Positions 53,816 to 63,293 of a DNA stretch of 64,000 bases are shown here, one piece after another. How positions within the stretch are numbered: position 1 is the stretch's first letter; each line of letters starts with the position of its first letter. The translations under genes and the position numbers were made by a program. The notes under the pieces are model-generated. The model was not told the origin of the DNA, made no database searches, and worked only from the letters and a program-made list of their open reading frames with translations. Source of the stretch: Bordetella parapertussis (GTDB lineage: Bacteria > Pseudomonadota > Gammaproteobacteria > Burkholderiales > Burkholderiaceae_A); NCBI GenBank assembly GCA_945862985.1, contig CAMAZF010000005.1, positions 37,459 to 101,458 of the forward strand. The letters run 5' to 3'.

Positions 53816-55126
53816 ATGATGAAAAATACATTTGAGACACGCCGTGGCGTGCTGAAGGCAGGGGCCGGCGCAGCGCTGGTGGGTGGAGCGGCAGGTCTGA
53901 CGGGATGTGCCACCACCCCCGCACCCAAGACGAGTTCAACCAAGAGCCTCGGACGCGTTGTGGTCGTGGGCGGCGGCTTTGGTGGTGCAACCGCCGCGAA
54001 GTACGTGCAGATGTGGGGCGAAGGCGCCATCGAGGTCGTGCTGATCGAGCGCTCCAAAGACTTCTACTCATGCCCCATCTCGAACCTGGTGTTGGGTGGG
54101 TCCCAAAAAGTGGACTACATTCGCCGCGGCTATGATGGCCTGGGCAAACGTGGCGTCAAAGTCGTGATCGACGAAGTGACCGGGTTTGATCCCGTGAAGC
54201 AGACGGTGTCCTTGCGCAAGGGAGAGCCCATCCGCTACGACCGCCTGATCGTCTCACCAGGGACCGATTTTAATTTTGGTGCCGTCGCCGGGCTGAATGC
54301 AGAGGCTCAAAAGGTGGTCATGCACGCCTGGAAGGCAGGAGCTCAGACCCTCGCCCTGCGTGCGCAACTCGAAGCCATGCCCAACGGTGGCACCTTCGTC
54401 ATGACTGTTCCCAAGGCTCCTTATCGTTGCCCCCCAGGCCCCTACGAGCGAGTCTGCCAAGTGGCAAATTATTTCAAACGGGAAAAGCCCAAGAGCAAGG
54501 TGGTTCTGCTGGATGCAAACCCCGACATCGTCTCCAAAAAAGGCTTGTTCATGAAGGCCTGGGCGGAGAACTACCAGGGCTTGGTGAGCTACAACCCGAA
54601 CATGAACGTGACTGAGATCGACCTCAAGAGCAAGACGCTGGTCACCGAGGTGGGAGAGAAGATCAAGGGCGATGTCTTGAACGTGATCCCCCCTCAGAAC
54701 GCGGGTGAGATTGCCAAGTCGATGGGCCTCGTGAATGTGAACAACCTCTGGTGCGGAATTGACTGGCTCACATTTGAGTCCACTGCGGTGCCCAAGGTTC
54801 ACGTGCTCGGCGACTCCACCTTCTCGGCACCCGGGATGCCAAAGTCTGGCCACATGGCCAACCAGCACGGTAAAGCCTGCGCGGCAGCCATTGTTGAGAT
54901 CATGAACGGTCGGCAGCCCATGCCTGTCACGCTGTCGAATACCTGCTACAGCTTCACGACAGAAAAAGACGTGGTGCATGTGGCGAGCGTTCACCAGTTC
55001 GATGCTGCCAAGAAGACCTACACGCCGGTCAAAGGGGCTGGAGGATTGTCGGCCAAGGCCAATGAGCTCGAGGGTGTCTACGCCTTCAACTGGGCGCAGA
55101 ACATCTGGTCCGATATGCTGACCTGA
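53816..55126 (+). CDS. fccB: Flavocytochrome c sulfide dehydrogenase, flavoprotein subunit
   Basis: 436 residues. A Tat signal (RRGVLKAGAG, R9-R10) leads to a lipobox LTGC (C31), so the protein may be exported folded and lipid-anchored. The FAD domain starts VVVVGGGFGGATAAKY. Cysteines 86 (YSCPISN), 205 and 377 (NTCYSF) stand at spacings matching Cys42, Cys161 and Cys337 of Allochromatium FccB, which bind the flavin and form the redox disulfide. It oxidises sulfide to sulfur and passes electrons to the cytochrome upstream. SoxF is a close alternative name. Confidence 0.9.
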   Translation: MMKNTFETRRGVLKAGAGAALVGGAAGLTGCATTPAPKTSSTKSLGRVVVVGGGFGGATAAKYVQMWGEGAIEVVLIERSKDFYSCPISNLVLGGSQKVDYIRRGYDGLGKRGVKVVIDEVTGFDPVKQTVSLRKGEPIRYDRLIVSPGTDFNFGAVAGLNAEAQKVVMHAWKAGAQTLALRAQLEAMPNGGTFVMTVPKAPYRCPPGPYERVCQVANYFKREKPKSKVVLLDANPDIVSKKGLFMKAWAENYQGLVSYNPNMNVTEIDLKSKTLVTEVGEKIKGDVLNVIPPQNAGEIAKSMGLVNVNNLWCGIDWLTFESTAVPKVHVLGDSTFSAPGMPKSGHMANQHGKACAAAIVEIMNGRQPMPVTLSNTCYSFTTEKDVVHVASVHQFDAAKKTYTPVKGAGGLSAKANELEGVYAFNWAQNIWSDMLT

Positions 55127-55156
55127 TCGTCAGACCTGCCTGCAGGTCGATTGGAA

Positions 55157-55188
55157 CAAAAGGGCTGGTGCACACCAGCCCTTTTTTT
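55157..55188. terminator. Bidirectional terminator between fccB and dut
   Basis: GGGCTGGTG and CACCAGCCC around a two-base centre (effective loop larger), preceded by an A-run and followed by seven T residues. It lies about 35 bases after the fccB stop and overlaps the last bases of dut, and can end transcription on both strands. Confidence 0.9.
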
Positions 55189-55630
55189 ATCGACCGCCGG
55201 TGCTTCCAAAGCCTCCTTCGCCCCGGCTGCTGGCCTCGAACGTGTCTACCCAGCGAAACCGAGCTTGTGCGATGGGCACAATGACGAGCTGAGCGATTCG
55301 GTCAAGAGGCTCGAAGGTATAGCTCTGTTGACCTCGGTTCCAGGCGGATACCATCAGCGGGCCTTGGTAGTCGGAGTCGATGAGGCCCACGAGGTTGCCC
55401 AGCACAATGCCGTGCTTATGACCCAGACCACTGCGAGGAAGAATGAGGCCTGCGTAGCCCGGGTCTTCAATGAAAATGGAGAGTCCGGTGGGAATGAGCT
55501 CGGTCATCCCAGGTGCGAGCGTGATGGGTTCAGCAATGGCTGCCCTGAGATCGAGCCCGGCAGAACCAGGCGTGGCATACGAGGGGGCTTCCTCTATGCG
55601 CGGGTCGAGACGACGGACTTGTATCTGCAT
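55187..55630 (-). CDS. dut: dUTP diphosphatase
   Basis: 147 residues. [16 protein letters not shown] opens; the five motifs include [50 protein letters not shown] and the glycine-rich tail [10 protein letters not shown] that closes the active site. It hydrolyses dUTP to dUMP, keeping uracil out of DNA. It follows coaBC by 13 bases, the usual pairing. Confidence 0.97.
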   Translation of the reverse strand: MQIQVRRLDPRIEEAPSYATPGSAGLDLRAAIAEPITLAPGMTELIPTGLSIFIEDPGYAGLILPRSGLGHKHGIVLGNLVGLIDSDYQGPLMVSAWNRGQQSYTFEPLDRIAQLVIVPIAQARFRWVDTFEASSRGEGGFGSTGGR

Positions 55631-55643
55631 GGAGCGCTCTCTG

Positions 55644-56909
55644 CTAAACGGGAAGGACGGAGGGAAGCCTGGGGGCCAGGTATTGAATGATTTGGGCGGC
55701 GAGCGCGGGCTTTCCAGCGCGCTCAAGTGACACCAAGCCCTCAGTCGAACATAGGACGAGCCTCGCCTCGGTCTGGCCGAGACTCTCCTGAACTGAGTTC
55801 CCAATCATCAAGTCGGCTCGTTTGCGAAGCCGCTTGGGCTCTAAGATTGATTCCAGTGAGAGCCCAGACTCAGTCTCGGCGGCAAAGCCGACGGTAAATG
55901 GCCGCTGCTCGGCGGATCGATGCCCCACGCTCGCGAGGATGTCTGGGTTTTCGACCCACTTCAGCATGCTGAGGTCGGCCCCCTCGCCCTTCTTGAGCTT
56001 CTGACCAGACTCGACCTCAGGTCGCCAGTCTGCCACGGCAGCCACACCGAAGAAGAGGTCTTGGGGTCCGCAGGACTCCAGGGCGACCTCCACGGCATCT
56101 GCCATCTCTCGGGCCGTGGTGACCTGAACTCGGTGAGCTCCCTCGGGACAGGGGAGATGCACCGGCCCGGACACCAGCCTGACCTCTGCGCCAGCTTGGA
56201 CACAGGCCTGCGCCAAGGCATAGCCCATCTGACCGCTCGAGCGATTGGTGATGCCTCTGACGGGATCGATGGGCTCGAAGGTGGGGCCGGCTGTGAGCAC
56301 CACTCTGCGGCCGCTCAGAAGCCCTCGCAGGGGCACGGTGGGCAACACGGGGCGTGCCGTGAATGCAGTCAATAATTGGGCGATGAGCGCATCCGGTTCA
56401 AGCAGTCGACCTGGGCCCACCTCTCCGCAGGCCTGCTCACCTTGGTCTGGGCCCCAGAGGGAGACACCCTGGGATTCAAGCGCTTTGGCTGTCGCTGTGA
56501 CGGCCGGGTTCTCCCACATCTGTCGGTTCATGGCGGGTGCGACCCAGAGGGGAACCTCTCGAGCAATACAGAGGGTGGTGAGGAGGTCGGTGGCTTGCCC
56601 CTGGGCGAGTCTGGACATAAACGAGGCGCTCGCAGGAGCGACGAGGATGCCATCGGACTCTCGACTGAGATCGATATGTGGCATGCCATTACGCACGCTT
56701 GGGTCCCAAAGGTCTGAGAAGACGGGGCGACCGGAGAGGGCTTGAAAACTGGCTGCTCCCACAAAGCGCAACGCGCCCTCGGTCATGACGACTTGCACGC
56801 TACACCCCAGATCGCGAAGACGCCGGACCAGTTCACAGGACTTGTAGGCCGCAATGCCACCGGTGACACCCAGCACCAGATGACGACCTTCGAGCGGACG
56901 GGCACTCAT
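55644..56909 (-). CDS. coaBC: Bifunctional phosphopantothenoylcysteine decarboxylase/synthase
   Basis: 421 residues. CoaC half: [41 protein letters not shown] with the catalytic histidine, [13 protein letters not shown] and [10 protein letters not shown]. CoaB half: [32 protein letters not shown] and the KxKK-like KLKKGEG loop. It makes 4'-phosphopantetheine for CoA. The start overlaps the lspA stop as ATGA. Confidence 0.96.
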   Translation of the reverse strand: MSARPLEGRHLVLGVTGGIAAYKSCELVRRLRDLGCSVQVVMTEGALRFVGAASFQALSGRPVFSDLWDPSVRNGMPHIDLSRESDGILVAPASASFMSRLAQGQATDLLTTLCIAREVPLWVAPAMNRQMWENPAVTATAKALESQGVSLWGPDQGEQACGEVGPGRLLEPDALIAQLLTAFTARPVLPTVPLRGLLSGRRVVLTAGPTFEPIDPVRGITNRSSGQMGYALAQACVQAGAEVRLVSGPVHLPCPEGAHRVQVTTAREMADAVEVALESCGPQDLFFGVAAVADWRPEVESGQKLKKGEGADLSMLKWVENPDILASVGHRSAEQRPFTVGFAAETESGLSLESILEPKRLRKRADLMIGNSVQESLGQTEARLVLCSTEGLVSLERAGKPALAAQIIQYLAPRLPSVLPV

Positions 56910-57424
56910 GATCGAGATCCTCTCCGGACTCGCAAGAGCTCGTCAAGGACAAAGAGCGCAGCGCCAAGGGTAATGGCGGAGTCGGCCACATTGAAGGCAG
57001 GCCAATGCCACCCGGCGACGTGTAGGTCGATGAAGTCGATCACTGCGCCAATCATGAGACGGTCGATGAGGTTTCCCAAAGCACCACCCATGATGAGGCT
57101 GGCTGCGAGGCAGAACAGGGATTGCTGAGGGGACTTACGAATGAGCACCAGCAACACCGCAACGACCACCAGAGTGAGGCCAGTAAAAAACCAGCGCTGC
57201 CACCCCCCCGCATCCGCGAGAAAGCTAAACGCTGCGCCTGGGTTAAGCACAAAGACCAGGTTCAAGTAGCCGGTGACCGGAATCTCCGCTCCGAGCGAGA
57301 GGCTCGAGGTCACCATGAGCTTGGTGAGCTGATCGATCCCAAGAATGAGTGCAGCCAAGACCAGCCAACGCCTCCAGTCTGGGCCGCTTCGGCTAAGCCT
57401 TGGCACGAGGCTCTCCGCTTCCAA
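56906..57424 (-). CDS. lspA: Lipoprotein signal peptidase II
   Basis: 172 residues, four membrane helices. Catalytic aspartates lie in [19 protein letters not shown] and [11 protein letters not shown]. It cleaves prolipoproteins such as BamE after lipidation. The start at 57424 lies 32 bases inside ileS, and a GTG at 57406 is an alternative; the membrane core ([15 protein letters not shown]) begins at residue 21 either way. The overlap with ileS is a widely conserved feature. Confidence 0.95.
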   Translation of the reverse strand: MEAESLVPRLSRSGPDWRRWLVLAALILGIDQLTKLMVTSSLSLGAEIPVTGYLNLVFVLNPGAAFSFLADAGGWQRWFFTGLTLVVVAVLLVLIRKSPQQSLFCLAASLIMGGALGNLIDRLMIGAVIDFIDLHVAGWHWPAFNVADSAITLGAALFVLDELLRVRRGSRS

Positions 57425-60221
57425 AGAGATTGCTCACGCAGCGGCCACAGAGGGTTGGGTGGTCTTGATTCTGTCCCACGTCCTCGCGCAGATGCCAGCA
57501 GCGCGCGCACTTCCATTCTGGCGGCAGGCTCTTCACTTCCACCTCCAGCTCAGCCTGCTCTCGGCCGAGATGGGCCTCGGACGTGATCATCACAAAGCGC
57601 AGCTCATCACCCAGGCTGGCGAGTGCCTCTCTCTGGGCCCCGGAGCAGTGCAGGGTGACTGAGGCTTGCAAGGAAGACCCGATTGCGCCGGCCTCTCGAG
57701 ATTTCTCCAGGGACTTGAGCACCTCGGCTCGGCTGTTGCGGATCAGCTCCCAGCGGGTGAGCAGAGACGTCGGCTGATGGGGGGGCGTTAGCGGCAAGAG
57801 CGTCTCGCAGAAGACGGAGCCCCCGCTGGGTTTCAGAGTGGACCAGCCCTCATGCGCCGTAAACGACAGAATCGGGGCGATGAGACGCAGAAGGCTCTCG
57901 GTCATCTCGTAGAGCGTAGATTGGGCACTGCGCCGCGCTGCGCTCTCAGGCGCGGTGGTGTAAAGGCGATCTTTCAGGATGTCGAGGTAGAAGGCCCCAA
58001 GGTCTTCTGAGCAATAGGCTGTCAGACGCGCGACCGCTGGATGAAAGCTGTATTCGTTGTAAAGGGCGTTGACTTGGTTCTGAACCTCCTGAGTCAGCTG
58101 CAGCGCCATCTGATCAATCTCGAGCCGCTGTTCGGCGGGAATGCGGTGAGCCGAGGGATCAAAGTCGGACAGGTTGCCCAGCAGGAAGGTCAGCGTGTTT
58201 CGAATCCGCCGATAGGCCTCGACCACGCGCTTGAGAATGGTGTCCGATAGGGAGAGTTCACCAGCGTAGTCGGTGGAGGCGACCCAGAGGCGAAGGATGT
58301 CTGCCCCGTACGCCTTGATGACCTCCTGAGGAACCATGACATTGCCGAGGCTTTTAGACATCTTTCGGCCCTGGCCGTCGACAACAAAGCCGTGGGTCAG
58401 CAGGGCCTTGTAGGGCGGCCGACCATTGAGCATGCAGCTGGTGAGCAGCGAGGAATGGAACCAGCCGCGATGCTGATCACTGCCCTCCAAGTAGAGGTCT
58501 GCAGGGAATGCAGACTCCTCCGCATGTGAGCCCTGCAGGACGGTTCGGTGGGTCGTGCCCGAGTCAAACCAGACATCGAGCGTGTCTCGATTTTTCTCGT
58601 AATGGGATGCTTCCTCCGGCGGCAGGAGGTCTTCTACGGACAACGACTGCCACGCTTCAATCCCGCCCTGTTCGACAGCCTTGGCCACCTGCTCGAGAAG
58701 CTCGGGCGTTCGTGGGTGTAGGCCACCGGTCTCATTGTGGACCAAGAAGGCCATCGGGACTCCCCATTGGCGCTGCCGAGAAAGCGTCCAGTCGGGCCGA
58801 TTGGCGATCATGGCGGAGAGGCGAGCCTTTCCCCAGGCCGGATAAAAGGCTGTCGCCTCAATGCCCTCCAAGGCCATCGCCCTGAGGCTGGCCCCGCCCT
58901 CAGAGGGGATGACGTCCATCCCAGCGAACCATTGGCTGGTGGCACGATAGATGATGGGCGTCTTATGGCGCCAGCAATGCATGGTGCTGTGCGCGTATCC
59001 CTGTTGACGCAGCAGACAGCCCTCTGCAGATAACGCGGAGGTGATGGCCGCGTTGGCTTTGAAAATAAACTGTCCGCCAAAGAGAGGCAGGCTACTCACA
59101 TAGTGCCCGTCACCCATCACGGGAGAGAGAATCTCTGAGTCTTGGATGCCGTGTGCACGACAGCTGATGAAGTCGTCTAGACCATAGGCTGGTGCAGCAT
59201 GGACGATGCCTGTCCCGGAGTCGAGCGTCACGTACTCTGCCGGGAAGATGGGGGATGCGCGACGATATCCATCGTGGGCGGAGGCGAGTGGGTGCGTGAA
59301 GGCCAGACGCTCGAGCGAGGCACCTGGGCAGGTGGCGAGAACCTCTCCGGTGAGCCCCCATGCCTCTAGGCATGCAGTCACGCGCGGCTCGGCCAACAAC
59401 AACCAGCCAAAGCGCGCATGCCCATGAATGCGAACCAGAGCCATGGGCGCTTCGGGGTGCACATTCAGCGCTTGGTTGGCGGGAATGGTCCAGGGTGTGG
59501 TGGTCCAGATGACTGCTGCGCCCTCTTGCCCCGCTGGCAGAGGACAGCCAAAACGTTCGGAGAGTGCTTGGGTTGTCTCTTCGGGGGACGGGAATGCAAC
59601 CTCGATGGCGGGATCGGATTTGTCTGCATACTCCACCTCCGCCTCCGCGAGCGCGGATCCACAATCAAAGCACCAGTTCACGGGCTTGAGTCCACGAAAG
59701 ACGAAGCCCTTCTCTACAATGGCTTTGAGGGCTCGGATCTCGTTGGCTTCGTTCTGAAAATCCATGGTCTTATAGGGGCGTTCCCAGAGGCCCAGCACGC
59801 CCAGCCGAATAAAGTCGCCCTTCTGACGCTCGATCTGCACCTCGGCATAGGCGCGGGACTTCTGCTGGACCTCTTGAGTGGGCAGCCCTTTGCCGAACTG
59901 CTTCTCGATCTGAATCTCGATGGGCATGCCATGACAATCCCAGCCCGGAACGTAGCGCGCGTCGAACCCCGCCAAGGTTTTGGACTTCACAATCATGTCT
60001 TTGAGAATCTTGTTGACGGCATGACCGATGTGGATGTCCCCATTGGCATACGGAGGCCCATCGTGCAGAACGAATACGGGCTTGCCGGCACTGGCTGCGC
60101 GAATCTGGTGGTACAGACCCTCTTGATTCCAGCGCTCGAGCCATGCGGGTTCGCGCTTGGCGAGGTCGCCGCGCATGGGGAAATCGGTCTTCGGAAGGTT
60201 GACGGTGTCGCGGTAGTTCAT
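57393..60221 (-). CDS. ileS: Isoleucyl-tRNA synthetase
   Basis: 942 residues, type I bacterial IleS. HIGH is in [20 protein letters not shown], the editing domain is in the middle ([20 protein letters not shown]), KMSKS is [10 protein letters not shown], and the C-terminal zinc domain has [13 protein letters not shown] and CGRCVSNL. It charges tRNA-Ile. The start overlaps ribF as ATGA. No T-box or riboswitch leader is evident. Confidence 0.98.
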   Translation of the reverse strand: MNYRDTVNLPKTDFPMRGDLAKREPAWLERWNQEGLYHQIRAASAGKPVFVLHDGPPYANGDIHIGHAVNKILKDMIVKSKTLAGFDARYVPGWDCHGMPIEIQIEKQFGKGLPTQEVQQKSRAYAEVQIERQKGDFIRLGVLGLWERPYKTMDFQNEANEIRALKAIVEKGFVFRGLKPVNWCFDCGSALAEAEVEYADKSDPAIEVAFPSPEETTQALSERFGCPLPAGQEGAAVIWTTTPWTIPANQALNVHPEAPMALVRIHGHARFGWLLLAEPRVTACLEAWGLTGEVLATCPGASLERLAFTHPLASAHDGYRRASPIFPAEYVTLDSGTGIVHAAPAYGLDDFISCRAHGIQDSEILSPVMGDGHYVSSLPLFGGQFIFKANAAITSALSAEGCLLRQQGYAHSTMHCWRHKTPIIYRATSQWFAGMDVIPSEGGASLRAMALEGIEATAFYPAWGKARLSAMIANRPDWTLSRQRQWGVPMAFLVHNETGGLHPRTPELLEQVAKAVEQGGIEAWQSLSVEDLLPPEEASHYEKNRDTLDVWFDSGTTHRTVLQGSHAEESAFPADLYLEGSDQHRGWFHSSLLTSCMLNGRPPYKALLTHGFVVDGQGRKMSKSLGNVMVPQEVIKAYGADILRLWVASTDYAGELSLSDTILKRVVEAYRRIRNTLTFLLGNLSDFDPSAHRIPAEQRLEIDQMALQLTQEVQNQVNALYNEYSFHPAVARLTAYCSEDLGAFYLDILKDRLYTTAPESAARRSAQSTLYEMTESLLRLIAPILSFTAHEGWSTLKPSGGSVFCETLLPLTPPHQPTSLLTRWELIRNSRAEVLKSLEKSREAGAIGSSLQASVTLHCSGAQREALASLGDELRFVMITSEAHLGREQAELEVEVKSLPPEWKCARCWHLREDVGQNQDHPTLCGRCVSNLFGSGEPRAKA

Positions 60222-61168
60222 GGGGTGTGTCCCAGAAGCAGAGAGGGGTTTGAGGAGAGAAACTCGCGAGCCTGACGGAGGTCGCGATGCATTTGTTGGG
60301 TCATGAGGGCGAGGTCACTGAATTTCTCTTCGCCGCGCAGATGTTGGGCGAGCTCAATGCGCACACAGTGTCCGTAGGCATTCCCGGACCAATCCAGCAC
60401 ATGGACTTCGAGCAGCAGCCGACCGGCGTCCTCTACGGTGGGGCGACGCCCGAGGCTCGCCACACCAGCCAGCGGACTGGGTGAGAGGCCATGGACCCAG
60501 ACTGCATAAATGCCCCGAGCAGCGAGGTCCTCCGGCATGCGGAGGTTGAGGGTGGGAAAGCCCAAGGTGCGGCCCAGCTGCTGCCCATGTGAGACTCGGG
60601 CGCTCAGCAGATAGGGACCTTTCAGTAAAGTCCGGACCTGTGCCAGATCCCCCTGTTCAATCGCTGTTCGAAGCGACGAGCTGGAGCTCCTTTGGCCAGC
60701 CGACTCCACGATCGGCATGGGGGTGAACTCAAACCCGTGGGTGCGACTCATGCGATGTAGGAGGTCGACATCTCCAGCGCGCTTTTGCCCGAAGCGAAAG
60801 TCCTGCCCGACCATCAGGGCACGCATCTTGAGCTTTCGGAGCAGGACATCCGTCACGAAGTGCTCAGCGGTGAGAGAAGCAAGCGCTGCGTTGAACTTCA
60901 GGATGAACACTTCTTGGAGGCCAAGTGCGTCAAGGGCCATGAGGCGATCACGCCAGGGTAGGACTCGACTCGGGGCTTGCTCGGGTCGAAAAAAAGCTCG
61001 CGGGTGGGGGTGGAAGCTCAGCAGAGCCGCGTGCAGCCCAAGACGGTCTGCACAAGACGTGGTCTGACGCACGAGGGCTTGGTGCCCCATGTGTAGTCCG
61101 TCAAAGCTTCCGATGGTGAGGGCCCGTTCACCCTCGAGGAGGGCCGGAATCCCGCGACAGATCCGCAT
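60218..61168 (-). CDS. ribF: Bifunctional riboflavin kinase/FAD synthetase
   Basis: 316 residues. The FAD synthetase half has [20 protein letters not shown] (HxGH), [25 protein letters not shown] and SSSSLRTAI. The riboflavin kinase half starts [19 protein letters not shown] and ends near residue 300. It makes FMN and FAD. ATG 61168 is chosen over a TTG at 61177. It heads ribF-ileS-lspA-coaBC-dut, all overlapping or nearly so. Confidence 0.95.
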   Translation of the reverse strand: MRICRGIPALLEGERALTIGSFDGLHMGHQALVRQTTSCADRLGLHAALLSFHPHPRAFFRPEQAPSRVLPWRDRLMALDALGLQEVFILKFNAALASLTAEHFVTDVLLRKLKMRALMVGQDFRFGQKRAGDVDLLHRMSRTHGFEFTPMPIVESAGQRSSSSSLRTAIEQGDLAQVRTLLKGPYLLSARVSHGQQLGRTLGFPTLNLRMPEDLAARGIYAVWVHGLSPSPLAGVASLGRRPTVEDAGRLLLEVHVLDWSGNAYGHCVRIELAQHLRGEEKFSDLALMTQQMHRDLRQAREFLSSNPSLLLGHTP

Positions 61169-61205
61169 GCGTATCAAAAAGCATCATTATAGGGGCGGGC
61201 CTACA

Positions 61206-61901
61206 ATGCGGCTCGTGAACAAACGCCTTTGCATTCTCCTCTCTGGCCGCGGAAGTAACTTTCTGGCCCTTGCCGATTGGCTCTCGGCGAACCCGTGGCC
61301 GATTGAAATCAGCTGCGTCATCTCCAACAGGCCGGATGCACCCGGCCTCGTTGCTGCTCGGAGCCGAGGTCTCAGAACGCTCTGTCTGGACACCAAGGCG
61401 CTGGGGGGCATGCCGGCATTTGAGCGCGCGCTGGAGTTGGAGCTCCAAGCCCAGCCCGCTGACCTGATTGTGCTGGCCGGTTTCATGCGCATTCTGTCGC
61501 CTGAGTTCTGTGAGCGGCATCGAGGTCAGGTGCTGAACATTCACCCCTCATTGCTGCCTGCGTTCACGGGCCTGAATACCCATCAGCGTGCGATCTCTGA
61601 GGGCGTAAAGGTGCATGGCGCAACCGTACATCTGGTCAGTCCTGAACTGGACTCAGGTGCAGTCCTGGCGCAAGCGGTGGTTCCCGTCCTGGAGACGGAC
61701 ACGCCTGAGCAATTGAGTGCACGTGTGCTGGAGATGGAACATCAACTCTTCCCGCAGGCCATCGCTGCCGTCGTGGGGGGACTTGTCCGTCTTGGCCCAG
61801 GGGGCTGGATGCGCAGTGTCCCAGCGCCAGGGTTTGATGGATTGGTGTTCCGCCCGGTTCTGCTGCACCCTCTATTTTTTCAATCCCCCCAGCGTCCCTG
61901 A
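61206..61901 (+). CDS. purN: Phosphoribosylglycinamide formyltransferase (10-formyl-THF type)
   Basis: 231 residues. LCILLSGRGSNFLALADWL opens the GART domain; FMRILSPEFCERHRGQVLNIHPSLLPAFTGLNTHQRAISEGVKVHGATVHLVSPELDSGAVLAQAVVPV carries the catalytic N/H/D. The last 35 residues extend beyond the E. coli enzyme. It formylates GAR in purine synthesis. TACAAT just before the start may be a -10. It is divergent from ribF by 37 bases. Confidence 0.95.
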   Translation: MRLVNKRLCILLSGRGSNFLALADWLSANPWPIEISCVISNRPDAPGLVAARSRGLRTLCLDTKALGGMPAFERALELELQAQPADLIVLAGFMRILSPEFCERHRGQVLNIHPSLLPAFTGLNTHQRAISEGVKVHGATVHLVSPELDSGAVLAQAVVPVLETDTPEQLSARVLEMEHQLFPQAIAAVVGGLVRLGPGGWMRSVPAPGFDGLVFRPVLLHPLFFQSPQRP

Positions 61902-61915
61902 AAGGCCCCTCATTC

Positions 61916-63250
61916 ATGAAGACTCCCCGTAAAGGTCAAGGACGGGCGCGCGCGCTTCAGGGGCAGCGAGTCCCCATGCGTTCCACGCTCCGGTTGGACC
62001 GATTGGCTGAGTTGATCTCGAGCACAGAGGGCTTCGCCCAGCCCGCAGACCGCCTGCTCTCTTCCTACTTTTTGGCCAACCCCGTTCTGGGGTCGCGTGA
62101 GCGAGGCTTTCTTGCCGATGGTTTCTATGCCGCCATCCGTCAATGGTCCGCGATCGATGCCCAGATTGAGCCGACACAGACCCGATGGCGCCGTTTTGCT
62201 CTGGTCAGTGCTGCGCTGAGCACGGGGCTGGATCGGATCGTGACGGAGATGACCGAGGGGGAGCGCGCCTGGCTTCTTGCTGCGATGCATGAGGTCGAAC
62301 ATGCGGAGCCTATTCAACTCCGGGCCAGTCTGCCGGAATGGATCTGGTCCAGGTGGGAGCGTCAACTCGGCACGGAGGAGGCCCGGGCCTGTGCGTTGGA
62401 GAGCCTGACCGCAGCACCTTTGGATCTCCGAGTGAATCTTCTGAATGCCCAGGCCGATGGAGTCCTCGCTGAACTCAAGGCGGCTGGGGTCGAATCAGAA
62501 GCCCTGGGGGTCCTTCCTGAGGCGATTCGAGTTCAAGGGAGGCCCAGTCTCTCTCGAAGCGCTGCGTTTCTGCGGGGAGCCTTTGAGGTTCAGGACCTTG
62601 GCAGTCAGATCCTGGCGAGGCTCTGTGCACCAAGGCGCGGAGAGTTTGTGGTGGATTTCTGTGCCGGGGCTGGTGGGAAGACGCTGGCGCTGGGTGCGCT
62701 CATGCGCAATACCGGTCGTTTGTATGCCTTGGATACCTCCGCCCCTCGCCTGCAAAAGCTCAAGCCGCGACTGGCTCGAAGTGGCCTCTCGAATGTCTGG
62801 CCCATTGCCATCAGTGGTCTCGGTGATGAGCGCTTGCTTCGTCTGGCTGGAAAGGCGGGTCTCGTCCTGGTGGATGCCCCCTGCACGGGACTGGGAACGC
62901 TTCGAAGAAATCCTGATTTGAAGTGGCGCCAGTCAGAGGTCACCCTGCAGAGCCTCATGGCCCAGCAGGCAGCGATCCTTCATTCGGCAGCCCGACTGGT
63001 GGGGCCGAAGGGTCGACTGGTCTACGCCACCTGCAGCACGCTTCAAGAGGAAAACGAGGACCAGGTGGCGCAGTTCCTTGCATCACACCCCGAGTTCGAG
63101 ATCGAACCAGCGCAGTCCGTCCTCAGTCGAGCAAACATTGATCTGCCGCAAGACTGGCGTCCCTATGCCGATTCTGGAGCACTTAGACTCTGGCCGCATC
63201 GGACACAGACCGATGGGTTCTTTGGGGTGATCTTGGTGCGCAAACCCTGA
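61916..63250 (+). CDS. rsmB: RsmB-type 16S rRNA m5C methyltransferase
   Basis: 444 residues. An N-terminal NusB-like helical domain (about residues 25-130) is followed by the SAM-dependent domain: VVDFCAGAGGKTLALGALM (motif I), LVDAPCTGLGTLRRNPDLKWR (motif IV with Cys) and LVYATCSTLQEENEDQV (motif VI with the catalytic Cys). It methylates rRNA cytosine (C967 in E. coli if orthologous). Divergence of the N-domain leaves room for another RsmB/NOP target. It follows purN by 14 bases. Confidence 0.88.
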   Translation: MKTPRKGQGRARALQGQRVPMRSTLRLDRLAELISSTEGFAQPADRLLSSYFLANPVLGSRERGFLADGFYAAIRQWSAIDAQIEPTQTRWRRFALVSAALSTGLDRIVTEMTEGERAWLLAAMHEVEHAEPIQLRASLPEWIWSRWERQLGTEEARACALESLTAAPLDLRVNLLNAQADGVLAELKAAGVESEALGVLPEAIRVQGRPSLSRSAAFLRGAFEVQDLGSQILARLCAPRRGEFVVDFCAGAGGKTLALGALMRNTGRLYALDTSAPRLQKLKPRLARSGLSNVWPIAISGLGDERLLRLAGKAGLVLVDAPCTGLGTLRRNPDLKWRQSEVTLQSLMAQQAAILHSAARLVGPKGRLVYATCSTLQEENEDQVAQFLASHPEFEIEPAQSVLSRANIDLPQDWRPYADSGALRLWPHRTQTDGFFGVILVRKP

Positions 63251-63293
63251 ACCGTGGGACAATAAAAGCAAATTCTTTAGGGAGAACAGCGCT

